Source: Winogradskya consettensis
Lineage (GTDB): Bacteria; Actinomycetota; Actinomycetes; Mycobacteriales; Micromonosporaceae
Assembly (NCBI RefSeq): GCF_018332715.1
Contig: NZ_BOQP01000034.1
Span: 1-64,000 of the forward strand
Length of the DNA stretch: 64,000 nucleotides
Reading direction: 5' to 3'
Shown piece after piece: positions 23,395 through 31,576 of this stretch. The translations under genes were made by a program, and so were the position numbers. The first letter of the stretch is position 1. Each line of letters begins with the position of its first letter. The notes under the pieces were generated by a model. It had not been told where the DNA came from and made no database searches. It saw nothing but the letters and a program-made list of their open reading frames with translations.

Positions 23395-25134
23395 ATGGCG
23401 GGCGTGAGTTTGCCTGGCTACCCCGCTGACGCGTCCCCGCCTGATCCTGACGAGGCCGGGTCCGCTGGTGCCGGCGCACAGAATCCCGGCCCGGCCGACG
23501 CCGACGACGCCGGTCCTGAGCTGCCGACTTCCGGCCCACCGGCTAGCTCGTCCATTGGCATCGGGGGTGTCGGCGGGGAGCGCGCTGATCTTCAGTCGGC
23601 TACCTCTGAGCGCGCTGATCCTCGGACGGCTACCTCTGAGCGGGTTGATCCTCAGTCGGGTACCCCTGAGCTCGCCGACTCTGGCCCTAGCCCCGCTACC
23701 TCTGTTGCGTCCGCCGATTCCGCAACCTCGGAAACTGTCGGGCTTGAGGCGGGCATCTCCGAATCTGCGGCGTCCGAGGCTGCCATCTCTGAGCCCGACG
23801 ATGCTGATGCCGCCGCCCCTGCCCCTGCCGCCCCTGCCGAGCCTGAGGCTGCTGCCCCTGCGGCTGCGGCTGCGGCTGCTGAGGCTGTGCCCCCCGCGGC
23901 TGTGACCCCTGTGACCTCTGGGGCCGTGACCCCCGCGGTTGCTGAGGCTGCTACCTCTGCGGCCCCGACTCCCTCGGCTGCTGCCCCCTCGGCTACTACC
24001 TCTGCGACTGCTGGCCCCTCAACTGCTGGCCCCGCGGCTGCTGGCCCCTCAGCTGCTGGCCCCGCGGCTGCTGGCCCCGCGGCTGCTGGCCCCGCGGCTG
24101 CTGGCCCCTCAGCTGCTGGCCCCGCGGCTGCTGGCCCCTCAACTGCTGGCCCCCCGGCTGCTGGCCCCTCAACTGCTGGCCCCCCGGCTGCTGACCCCTC
24201 GGCTGGGGTGGCGGGGGTTTGGGGGGTTGCGCCTGGTGGGGTGGGGGCGGGGTTGCCGGAGTCGTGGGCTGCTTGGCCTGGTCAGGTGGGGGCGCAGGGG
24301 GCGGGGGAGGCTGGGCCGGGTAAGCGGCGGTGGTGGCTGGTGGCGGTGGTGGTGGCTTGGGGGGTGGTGTTGGCGGGGGGTGTGGTGTGGTCGGTGCGCA
24401 ATGATCCGCCGACCGTGGCTGAGCAGCGGGATATCGGTGCTGCGCTGCCGTTGGTGGAGCGGGTGACCGGGGCTGTTCTGGCTGCTGCTGATGGGCCGGA
24501 TCGGACTGTGGAGCTGGGGGCTCTGAGGTTTGACCGGGGGTGTTCGCTCACGCCTGTCCGGGAGGGGGTGGAGGCGTTCCGGGATGTGGTTGTGCGGGTT
24601 CGTGATGACCAGGCGGCGGGGGTGCTGGAGTCGATCGCGAAGGGGTTGCCTGCGGGGTACGGGGCCGGGGTGCGGCACAACGCGGCGAGCACGCGGTTTG
24701 CGTTGCATGCCGATGCGGGGGAGTTCGTGGGGGTGGACTCCGAGGTTGCTGATACCTCGCGGGCGGTGACCGTGACGGTGAGTACGGGGTGCCGGCCGCT
24801 TTCGGCGGGGGTCGACTATGCGCCGGCTCCGGTGGTGCCGCCGCTCGGGGAGGTGCCTGATGCGTTCCTGGACGCACTGTCGGCGCTGAAGGGTGAACGC
24901 GTCTACAGCGGGGTTGAGGTGGCGTGCCCGGACGGGCGGGTTGCGCGGACGTTTGTGGCTGACAACGTCAAGGGGCCTGCTGACCTGGGGCGGGCGCTGG
25001 GGGATGTCACCGGTGGGGCCGTTGTGGTGCGGGCCGATGCGGGTGAGTGGGCGTACCGGGTCGGGGAGGTTTCTGTGGTGGTCACCGAGGGCGACGGGGT
25101 GGCGCGGGTTGCTGCCACGATCAGTTGCCGGTGA
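23395..25134 (+). CDS. Ala/Pro/Gly/Ser-repeat single-pass membrane protein
   Basis: 579 residues from ATG 23395 (GTG 23404 possible). Residues 1-about 270 are low complexity: three 10-residue repeats of the ERADPQSATS type, then a long Ala-rich part with about 13 pentapeptides of AAGP(S/A/P). One membrane helix lies at about 313-333 (WWLVAVVVAWGVVLAGGVVW), followed by a roughly 240-residue outer domain with spaced Cys (RGCSL, STGCRPL, VACPDGR, TISCR). The outer domain matches nothing I know. The C-terminal part uses unusually G-rich codons (GGG, GGT, GTG) compared with its neighbours. Function unknown. Confidence 0.75.
   Translation: MAGVSLPGYPADASPPDPDEAGSAGAGAQNPGPADADDAGPELPTSGPPASSSIGIGGVGGERADLQSATSERADPRTATSERVDPQSGTPELADSGPSPATSVASADSATSETVGLEAGISESAASEAAISEPDDADAAAPAPAAPAEPEAAAPAAAAAAAEAVPPAAVTPVTSGAVTPAVAEAATSAAPTPSAAAPSATTSATAGPSTAGPAAAGPSAAGPAAAGPAAAGPAAAGPSAAGPAAAGPSTAGPPAAGPSTAGPPAADPSAGVAGVWGVAPGGVGAGLPESWAAWPGQVGAQGAGEAGPGKRRWWLVAVVVAWGVVLAGGVVWSVRNDPPTVAEQRDIGAALPLVERVTGAVLAAADGPDRTVELGALRFDRGCSLTPVREGVEAFRDVVVRVRDDQAAGVLESIAKGLPAGYGAGVRHNAASTRFALHADAGEFVGVDSEVADTSRAVTVTVSTGCRPLSAGVDYAPAPVVPPLGEVPDAFLDALSALKGERVYSGVEVACPDGRVARTFVADNVKGPADLGRALGDVTGGAVVVRADAGEWAYRVGEVSVVVTEGDGVARVAATISCR
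23578..23667 (+). repeat. 30-bp tandem repeat, three units
   Basis: Three in-frame 30-bp units beginning GAGCGCGCTGATC encode ERADLQSATS-like decapeptides in the N-terminal part of the membrane protein. Confidence 0.85.
24004..24203 (+). repeat. 15-bp tandem repeat encoding AAGP(S/A)
   Basis: About 13 units of GCTGCTGGCCCC plus a variable triplet (GCG, TCA, CCG), alternating so that 30-bp higher-order units are visible. Likely to vary in copy number. Confidence 0.9.
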
Positions 25135-25258
25135 GTTGAGGGGCATCGACCGGCGGCTATCTATTTACGGCGGTGGTGGGGTGATTTACGATCCTGTAAC
25201 AACAGGATTCGAACAGAATCCACCATGAGCGCACGCCCTGGCCCACCCGGAGGCTGCT

Positions 25259-28105
25259 GTGGATCGTCGCAAATTTCTGGCCGCAACCGCCGCCATCCCC
25301 GCCGGCGCGGCTATAACGCAACCGGCAGCCGAGCAACCAGCCAAACCGGCAACCAGACCGGGGGCCGGCCTCGGGCGGGCAGCTCCGGGCGGGTACGTCG
25401 TCAACCGCGCGCCGTTGCAGCCCGACGCCTTCATCCGTCTCGCGCCCGGCTCGACCCGGGCCACCGGATGGCTCGCCACGCAGCTCGATCACCAGCTCGC
25501 CGGTCTCAACGGGCGGATGACCGAGGTGTCGCACTTCCTGCAGTACGACAACACCGGCTGGATCCACCCGGGCCTTGGCGGCTGGGAGGAGGTTCCGTAC
25601 TGGCTGAAAGGGTTCAGCAGCCTCGGCTACGTGACCGGCGACCCCCGGGTGCTGGCCGAGACCCGGCGCTGGATCGACGGGGTGCTCGCGGCGCAGGCGC
25701 CGGACGGCTATTTCGGGCCGGAAGGGCTGCGTACCAGTCTGAACAATGGCCCGGATCTGTGGCCGCACATGCCGATGCTGCATGCGGTGCGCGGGTTTCA
25801 GGAATTCACCGGGGACGCCCGCGTCCTGCCTTTCCTGACGCGCTTCTTCCAGTACGTGAACGCGCAGGCCACCAGCGTTTTCTCGCAGAGCTGGGGCAGT
25901 TTCCGCTGGGCTGACACGCTGGAGGTGGTGTTCTGGACCTACAACCGGACCGGGGACGCCTTCCTGCTCGACCTGGCGCGGAAGATTCACGCGAACTCGG
26001 CGAATTATCTGAACAATCTGCCCAGCCCGCACAACGTGAACCTCGCCCAGGGGTTCCGGGAGCCGGCCGTCTACTCGGTGCTGTCCGGGGAGGCCGCGCA
26101 CCGGCAGGCCAGTTATCAGGACTATGCGGCGATCATGAGCGCCTACGGGCAGTTCGCGGGCGGTGGGTTCGCCGGGGACGAGAATGCCCGGGGCGGGTTC
26201 GGGGATCCCCGGCAGGGTTTCGAGACCTGCGGGATCGTCGAGTTCATGGCGAGCCACGAGATGCTGGCGCGGATCACCGGGGACGCCGTATGGGGGGACC
26301 GGGTCGAGGAGCTGGCGTTCAATTCGCTGCCCGCGTCGCTGGACAATCGGCAGACCGGGATCCACTACGTGACGAGCGCGAACAGTGTCGCGCTGCTGGA
26401 CCGGGCCGGGAGCCAGGGACAGTTCCAGAACGGGTTCCCGATGCAGGCGTACATGCTGGGCATCGACAATTACCGGTGCTGTCCGCACAACTATGGGATG
26501 GGCTGGCCCTATTACGTCGAGGAGATGTGGGCCGCGAGTCCGGACGGCGGCCTGGTCGCGAATCTGCACGGCCCGTCCAAGGTCACCGCGGCAGTCACCG
26601 GCAACACGACGGTCAGCATTGCCTCCGATACCGCGTATCCGTTCGGGGACACGATCACCTACACCGTGAGTACGGCGAGCCCGGTGGCGTTCCCGCTCTA
26701 CCTGCGCATTCCCGGGTGGTGTGCGGCACCGAGCCTCACGGTCAACGGCGAAGACACGCCAATAGCGCCGGGGCCCGCGTACGGAAAAATCAGCCGGACC
26801 TGGTCGGAGGGTGACCGGGTCGTCCTGAAGCTGCCCATGCAGGCGCGGGCCCGGACGTGGAGCGGCAACCACAATTCCGTCTCGGTCGATTTCGGGGCCC
26901 TGACCTTTTCGCTCGCGATCACCGAGAACTGGTCGCGGACCGGTGGCACCGACGAGTGGCCGACGCAGGAAGTGCGTCCCGGATCGGCGTGGAACTACGG
27001 GCTCGACCAGACCGCCGGTTTCGCCGTGACCACCGGGCTGGGCAATGCCGCGGACCCGTTCACGCCGGCGACCGCGCCGATCCGCATCACGACGACCGCG
27101 CGGAAGATTCCGGCTTGGACGGCGGATGCCGATCAGATCGTGACGACGTTGCAGGACAGCCCGACGCCCTCGGCCGAGCCGGTGGAGACCGTGACGCTCA
27201 TTCCGATGGGCGCGGCGCGGCTGCGGATCACGTCATTTCCGAGGATCGGCGCCGGGCGGCCGTGGGTGCCGGCGGGGGTGGCGTTCCGGATCCAGAATCA
27301 GCACAGCGGGAAGGTGCTCGGCGTCGACCAGATGTCACTCGAGGACAGCGCGCGGGTGGTGCAGTTCGGGGACACCGGCACCGCCGATCATCTGTGGCAG
27401 ATCGTCGACAACGGCGACGGTTTTGTGCGGCTGCGCTGCGTCAATTCGGGCAAGGTGCTCGGCGTCGACCGGATGCTGCAAACGGACAGCGCCCAGGTCG
27501 TCCAGTTCGCGGACAACGGCACCGCCGACCATCTCTGGGAAATCCTCGACAACGGCGACGGGTACGCCCGCCTGCGCAATAAGAACTCCGGCAAGGTCCT
27601 CGCCGTGTCCGGCATGTCCACCGCCGACTCCGCGAACGTCGTGCAGTTCAGCGACAACGGCACCGCCGACCACAATTGGCGATTCGTCCCGGACGGCACA
27701 GTCAAAATCGAGGCCGTCCACAGCGGCAAGGTCCTCGCCATTCAGGACATGTCGTCGGCGAACGGCGCGCAGCTGACACAGTGGCCGCCCACCGGCACGG
27801 CCGATCACGTGTGGCGCTTCGAGGACGCCGGCGCCGGGCATTTCCGGATCGTCAGCACCCTGACCGGCAAATGTGCCGACGTCAGTGGGGCGTCAACCGC
27901 GGACGGCGCGCGAGTGGTCCAGTGGGACTATCTGGGTGGCACCAACCAGCAGTGGCGGCTGGCCTGGGCCGGGCCGGGCATTTTCACGATCGTCGCCCGG
28001 CACAGCGGCAAGGTGCTCGGGGTCTCGGGCCAGTCCACGGCGGACGGCGCGATCATCACGCAGGCAGCCGACACCGGTCAGAAATGGCGCCTGATATTGG
28101 GTTAG
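25259..28105 (+). CDS. secreted GH127-type beta-L-arabinofuranosidase with ricin-type lectin repeats
   Basis: 948 residues from GTG 25259 (SD GGAGG). A twin-arginine signal DRRKFLAATAAIPAGAA starts the protein. Residues about 50-660 match GH127 (DUF1680): WIHPGLGGWEEVPYWLKGF, ETCGIVEFMASHEML with the expected acidic/Cys residues, and DNYRCCPHNYGMGWP with the paired Cys that bind zinc beside the nucleophile. Residues about 675-948 hold six roughly 45-residue repeats (SGKVLGV...QFGDTGTADHLWQI pattern), i.e. two ricin-type beta-trefoils. It would trim arabinose from plant polymers outside the cell while the lectin binds sugar. Monocistronic. Confidence 0.88.
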   Translation: MDRRKFLAATAAIPAGAAITQPAAEQPAKPATRPGAGLGRAAPGGYVVNRAPLQPDAFIRLAPGSTRATGWLATQLDHQLAGLNGRMTEVSHFLQYDNTGWIHPGLGGWEEVPYWLKGFSSLGYVTGDPRVLAETRRWIDGVLAAQAPDGYFGPEGLRTSLNNGPDLWPHMPMLHAVRGFQEFTGDARVLPFLTRFFQYVNAQATSVFSQSWGSFRWADTLEVVFWTYNRTGDAFLLDLARKIHANSANYLNNLPSPHNVNLAQGFREPAVYSVLSGEAAHRQASYQDYAAIMSAYGQFAGGGFAGDENARGGFGDPRQGFETCGIVEFMASHEMLARITGDAVWGDRVEELAFNSLPASLDNRQTGIHYVTSANSVALLDRAGSQGQFQNGFPMQAYMLGIDNYRCCPHNYGMGWPYYVEEMWAASPDGGLVANLHGPSKVTAAVTGNTTVSIASDTAYPFGDTITYTVSTASPVAFPLYLRIPGWCAAPSLTVNGEDTPIAPGPAYGKISRTWSEGDRVVLKLPMQARARTWSGNHNSVSVDFGALTFSLAITENWSRTGGTDEWPTQEVRPGSAWNYGLDQTAGFAVTTGLGNAADPFTPATAPIRITTTARKIPAWTADADQIVTTLQDSPTPSAEPVETVTLIPMGAARLRITSFPRIGAGRPWVPAGVAFRIQNQHSGKVLGVDQMSLEDSARVVQFGDTGTADHLWQIVDNGDGFVRLRCVNSGKVLGVDRMLQTDSAQVVQFADNGTADHLWEILDNGDGYARLRNKNSGKVLAVSGMSTADSANVVQFSDNGTADHNWRFVPDGTVKIEAVHSGKVLAIQDMSSANGAQLTQWPPTGTADHVWRFEDAGAGHFRIVSTLTGKCADVSGASTADGARVVQWDYLGGTNQQWRLAWAGPGIFTIVARHSGKVLGVSGQSTADGAIITQAADTGQKWRLILG

Positions 28106-28464
28106 TAGACGACAGCCTGGGCGCCGTCGGACATGATCTCCTCGACGAAGACGGCGGCGCCGGCGATGCGGATGCCGGGCAGCACGTCCGTCGGGGCGAT
28201 GTCGCGGCGGGCGGCGCACTGGGTGCAGAGGGTCATCTTGCCGCTGGCCAGGATCAGGTCGATCAGGTCGGGCAGGGGGGCCGCGTGCGGCAGCTCGAAC
28301 TCCGCGGCGCGGCCCGGCAGCGCGAACCAGGCCGACTCGCCGGTGAGCCAGAACGACACGTCGATGCCGGAGGCCGCCGCCGTGCTCGCGACCGTGAACG
28401 CCTGCGAGCAGCGCTCCGGGGCGTCCGCGCCGGCGGTGGTCTTGACGACGAGAAGGCGGGCCAT
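28102..28464 (-). CDS. DsrE-family protein
   Basis: 120 residues from ATG 28464. DsrE/DsrF fold pattern: MARLLVVKTTAGADAPERC, then FTVASTAAASGIDVSFWLTG, and a CxxC-like TLCTQCAARRDI near residue 80-90, which could carry persulfide sulfur. It ends MSDGAQAVVY. DsrE-like proteins relay sulfur or act as small accessory proteins; the exact job is unknown. Divergent from the small membrane protein gene and overlapping the GH127 stop by 4 bp. Confidence 0.82.
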   Translation of the reverse strand: MARLLVVKTTAGADAPERCSQAFTVASTAAASGIDVSFWLTGESAWFALPGRAAEFELPHAAPLPDLIDLILASGKMTLCTQCAARRDIAPTDVLPGIRIAGAAVFVEEIMSDGAQAVVY

Positions 28465-28490
28465 ACGGGTCAGCATAGGATGGCTCCGAC

Positions 28491-28595
28491 ATGGTTACTG
28501 AGATCGGGTACGTGAGCCTGCTGGTCGCCGGGATCGGTGCGCTGGCCGGTGGGCTGGGTTATCTGGCAATGCGCATAACAAGGGGACGCTGGTGA
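28491..28595 (+). CDS. 34-residue single-helix membrane peptide
   Basis: Encodes 34 residues: MVTEIGYVSLLVAGIGALAG, then GLGYLAMRITRGRW. One hydrophobic helix with Gly-x3-Gly spacing and a basic cytoplasmic end. The TGA overlaps the GTG of the FABP-like gene (GTGA), so the two are coupled. A TAGGAT at 28476-28481 could be its -10. It is too short for standard gene calling. Its reading frame, coupling and clean helix support it; function unknown. Confidence 0.62.
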   Translation: MVTEIGYVSLLVAGIGALAGGLGYLAMRITRGRW

Positions 28596-29197
28596 GCAGT
28601 GAGACGGAGAACCCGCTGGGACCGCCGCCCTGGATGAACGCCCCGCCGGTCGAGGAGTACCCGTTCGAGGACACCCACGACCTGCGTAAAGGCCCGGATC
28701 TGCACCCCGCGCTGCTGGGGCTGCTGCCGTTCATTGGGCTGTGGCGTGGCCGCGGTCAGGGTGGTTTCCCCGAGCCGGAGGACTTCAACTTCGCGCAGGA
28801 GGTGCGGATCAGCCACGACGGCCGGCCGTTCCTCGCGTACGAGTCGAGGATCTGGATTCTCGACGACGACTCGAAGCCGACCGGGATGGGCGAGCGCGAG
28901 GTCGGTTTCTGGCGCCCGGTGCTCAACGCCGAGGGCCGCCCCACCGACGAGATGGAAGCCACGCTGACCACGCAGAACGGCGTGATCGAGATCTACGAGG
29001 GCGCGGCGACCGGCACCCGGCTGGAGATGGCCACCGCGGGGGTCGGGCACACCGCCACGGGCCTCGCGGTCACCGGCTCGCACCGCCTCTACGGCATCGT
29101 CGACGCCGCGCTGCTCTACGCGCAGGAGCTGGCCACGGCCGACGGCCCGACGCTGCACCCGCACCTCTCCGCCCGCCTCATCCGGGTCGGTGGATAA
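28592..29197 (+). CDS. FABP-like / nitrobindin family protein (DUF1794)
   Basis: 201 residues from GTG 28592. A ten-stranded beta-barrel family: GLWRGRGQGGFP (the GxWxGxG signature, about residue 50-61), FLAYESRIWILDD, REVGFWRPV, GVIEIYEGAATGTRLEM, and a C-terminal HPHLSARLIRV with His expected near the haem in nitrobindins. Characterised relatives bind ferric haem and react with NO or peroxynitrite. Overlaps the peptide upstream, and pabC tail to tail by 20 bp. Confidence 0.88.
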   Translation: MSSETENPLGPPPWMNAPPVEEYPFEDTHDLRKGPDLHPALLGLLPFIGLWRGRGQGGFPEPEDFNFAQEVRISHDGRPFLAYESRIWILDDDSKPTGMGEREVGFWRPVLNAEGRPTDEMEATLTTQNGVIEIYEGAATGTRLEMATAGVGHTATGLAVTGSHRLYGIVDAALLYAQELATADGPTLHPHLSARLIRVGG

Positions 29198-29957
29198 AAC
29201 CGAGCAGTCCGAGCAGGCGCGGCGTCCAGGGTGACGCCGCGCGTGCCGAGCCGTTCAACGTCCGGGCCTCGGCAAGACCCCGCAACGAGCTGACGAGCCA
29301 GATCGCATCGGCTTCCGCCAGCTCGTCGACGGAGATCATCCTTTCTTCGGTACGCAGCCCGAGCGCGACAACCGACGAGAGCAGCTTCGCCGCCGTGGTG
29401 CCGGGCAGGATCCCGGTCGGTTCAGCGGGAACCGTGCACAACGTGTCCCCGCTGAGCCAGACCAGGCTCGCGGTGGGGCCTTCGAGCGCGTACCCGTCGC
29501 TGGTCAGCCAGAGCAGGTCGTCGGCGCCCTGAAGCTCGGCCCAGCGCTTGGCGGCGAGGTTCTCGGCGTACGAGATGGTCTTGGCGCCGGAGAGTGACCA
29601 CGGCGGCCGTTTCGTCAGTCCCAGGTCGTGCGTGATCAGCCGGATGCCGTCCCGGCGCTGGATCCGGGAGATCTGCGGCACATCGGAAACGGTGGCGAAA
29701 CTCGTCGCGGGCGTGACCACGAGCCGCAGGGCGCCGTCCTCGTGGGTGAGCCCAGCCGCCAGATCGGCCAGCCCGTGCGGGACCGTGAGCCCGAGCAGCG
29801 CCGCTGACCTGGCTAAACGCTCCAGATGTGGGCCGAGCTCCCACGGCCCGTCCGGGCGCAGGTGCACGGTTTCGAAGACGCCCTCGCCGTAGAGCAGCCC
29901 GCGGTCGGTCGCGGTCAGCTCGCCGGAACCAGGAATTACCAGGATCGGTGCGCTCAC
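29178..29957 (-). CDS. pabC: aminotransferase class IV (4-amino-4-deoxychorismate lyase-like)
   Basis: 259 residues from GTG 29957. Fold-type IV PLP enzyme: DRGLLYGEGVFETVHL (N-terminal conserved part), the expected catalytic Lys in LTKRPPWSLSGAKTISYAENL (in part), WLTSDGYALEGPTASLVWL, and TTAAKLL near the phosphate-binding site. PabC releases pyruvate from aminodeoxychorismate to make p-aminobenzoate for folate; branched-chain or D-amino-acid transaminases are alternatives. Divergent from the Fur-family gene, 38 bp apart. Confidence 0.78.
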   Translation of the reverse strand: MSAPILVIPGSGELTATDRGLLYGEGVFETVHLRPDGPWELGPHLERLARSAALLGLTVPHGLADLAAGLTHEDGALRLVVTPATSFATVSDVPQISRIQRRDGIRLITHDLGLTKRPPWSLSGAKTISYAENLAAKRWAELQGADDLLWLTSDGYALEGPTASLVWLSGDTLCTVPAEPTGILPGTTAAKLLSSVVALGLRTEERMISVDELAEADAIWLVSSLRGLAEARTLNGSARAASPWTPRLLGLLGFIHRPG

Positions 29958-29983
29958 AGCGCGGAGGGTATCGCCGCGCGAAC

Positions 29984-29989
29984 TATGCT
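29984..29989 (+). promoter_or_regulatory. -10 element of the nur-like gene (leaderless start)
   Basis: TATGCT, 6 nt, then GTG 29996. Leaderless geometry; no -35 recognised. Confidence 0.5.
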
Positions 29990-29995
29990 CGTAAC

Positions 29996-30421
29996 GTGTC
30001 CGCCACATCCCTTGCCGAGATGCTCCGGGAGCGCGGCCTGCGTCTGACTCCGCAGCGCCAGCTGATCCTGGAGGCGGTCCACGACCTCGGCCATGCCACC
30101 CCGGAGCAGATCCATCACTGTGTGCGTGAGCGCGCCGCCGGAGTGAACATCACCACGGTCTATCGCACCCTCGAGCTGCTCGAGGAGCTGGGCCTGGTCA
30201 GCCACACCCACCTTTCGCACGGCTCGCCGACCTACCACGCCGCGGGCGAGGACCAGCACGTCCACCTCGTCTGCCGCAACTGTGGCTCGATCGACGAGGT
30301 CGACCCGGGGATCATGGCGCCGGTGAGCGAGAAACTGCTCGCCGACCGCAACTTCCGGGTCGACGTGGGCCACGTGTCGCTGTTCGGCGTCTGCGGCGAC
30401 TGCAAGGAGGAGCCCTCATGA
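29996..30421 (+). CDS. nur: Fur-family metalloregulator (Nur-like)
   Basis: 141 residues from GTG 29996. Winged-helix part with RGLRLTPQRQLILEAV and NITTVYRTLELLEELGLVSH (20 residues shown), then the dimer and metal domain with the His-rich EDQHVHLVCRNCG and a C-terminal CGDC giving a Cys4-type zinc site. The sequence follows the Streptomyces nickel regulator Nur more closely than Fur or Zur as I recall it, but metal specificity is inferred. The stop overlaps the ygfZ ATG (ATGA). Confidence 0.85.
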   Translation: MSATSLAEMLRERGLRLTPQRQLILEAVHDLGHATPEQIHHCVRERAAGVNITTVYRTLELLEELGLVSHTHLSHGSPTYHAAGEDQHVHLVCRNCGSIDEVDPGIMAPVSEKLLADRNFRVDVGHVSLFGVCGDCKEEPS

Positions 30422-31476
30422 CCACCGTCCTCATCCAGGATCTCGAGCCGGAGTCGGCCGACATCGGCGTGCCCGCGCACTACGGCGACCCGATGCGCGA
30501 GCAGCGCACCCTCGACACGGCGGTCGGCCTCGTCGACCGCTCCAACCGTGACGTCATCGCGGTGCCGGGTGTCGAGCGTGCGAGCTGGCTGCACACCCTC
30601 ACCACCCAGCACCTCAGCGACCTGCGCGAGGGCCAGGGCACAGAGCTCCTGGTGCTCTCGCCGAACGGGCACGTCGAGCAGCACGCGATGGTCACCGAGG
30701 ACGGCACGACGGCGTGGCTCGACACCGAGCCCGGTGCCGGCGCGGGGCTGTTCAAATACCTCACGATGATGCAGTTCTTCACCCAGGTCGAGCCACGCGA
30801 CGCCACCGCTGAGATCGCGGTGCTGTCGCTGGTCGGCCCGGAAGCCGCGGCGACCGCGGCCCGGCTGCTCGGCGTCGAGCTGGCGGAGCCCCGGGTCTTC
30901 GACGTGCCGGGGCCGAAGTTCGCCGCCGGTTCCGTGCCGAACGAGCCGACTGCGCTCTACGAGGTGCGGGCCTTCGACGGGGGCCTTGCCCGGCGGGTGC
31001 CGCTCGGTGTTGACCTGCTGGTGCAGCGGGAGCGGCTCGACGACGTGCTCGGGAAGCTCGCCGACGTGCCCAGGGCCGGGTTGTGGGCCTATGAGGCCGT
31101 GCGCGTCGCGCGCAAGCTGCCGCGGCTGGGCTGGGAGACCGACCACCGCACGATTCCGGCCGAGGCGGAGCTGCTCGCGCCGGCCGTGCACCTCGACAAG
31201 GGCTGTTACCGCGGGCAGGAGACGATCGCCCGGGTGCACCACCTCGGCCGCCCGCCCCGGCGCCTGGAGCTGCTGCACCTCGACGGCATCGCCAGTGATC
31301 ACCCGCCGGCCAAGGGCACCGAGGTCATGCTGGACGGGCGTGCGGTGGGCTTCATCGGCACGGCGGTGCGTCACTACGAGCTCGGCATGGTCGCGCTCGC
31401 CGTGCTGAAGCGCAACGTCGCCCCCGACGCGAGCCTGCTGGTCGGCGAGTCGGCCGCGGCCATCGACGCTGACTGA
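30418..31476 (+). CDS. ygfZ: YgfZ/GcvT-type folate-binding protein
   Basis: 352 residues. GcvT-like fold with the YgfZ signature HLDKGCYRGQETIARVHH (about residues 258-275), whose Cys is essential in E. coli YgfZ. N-terminal VDRSNRDVIAVPGVERASWL and the middle DGGLARRVPLGVDLLV. The family helps repair or assemble Fe-S clusters using folate. Coupled to the nur-like gene upstream. The 3' end is duplicated just after the stop. Confidence 0.92.
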   Translation: MTTVLIQDLEPESADIGVPAHYGDPMREQRTLDTAVGLVDRSNRDVIAVPGVERASWLHTLTTQHLSDLREGQGTELLVLSPNGHVEQHAMVTEDGTTAWLDTEPGAGAGLFKYLTMMQFFTQVEPRDATAEIAVLSLVGPEAAATAARLLGVELAEPRVFDVPGPKFAAGSVPNEPTALYEVRAFDGGLARRVPLGVDLLVQRERLDDVLGKLADVPRAGLWAYEAVRVARKLPRLGWETDHRTIPAEAELLAPAVHLDKGCYRGQETIARVHHLGRPPRRLELLHLDGIASDHPPAKGTEVMLDGRAVGFIGTAVRHYELGMVALAVLKRNVAPDASLLVGESAAAIDAD

Positions 31477-31520
31477 GAGCGGCGCCGGCGGGTCGGCCGC
31501 GGCCATCGATGCTGACTGAG
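31449..31520 (+). repeat. 29-bp duplication of the ygfZ 3' end
   Basis: 31449-31477 and 31492-31520 differ by one base (GTCGGCCGCGGCCATCGA then C or T then GCTGACTGAG). Each includes the TGA. A third partial copy (GCGGCCATCGA) starts at 31528. Looks like local slippage. Confidence 0.85.
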
Positions 31521-31576
31521 GATGGCAGCGGCCATCGACCGTGGGCCGTGACGATCTCCGTGGCAGGATCTCGGTT

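Noticed and set aside
24004..24203. CRISPR or origin iterons
   Set aside because: In-frame pentapeptide codons within one gene; unit of 15 bp without replication genes nearby.
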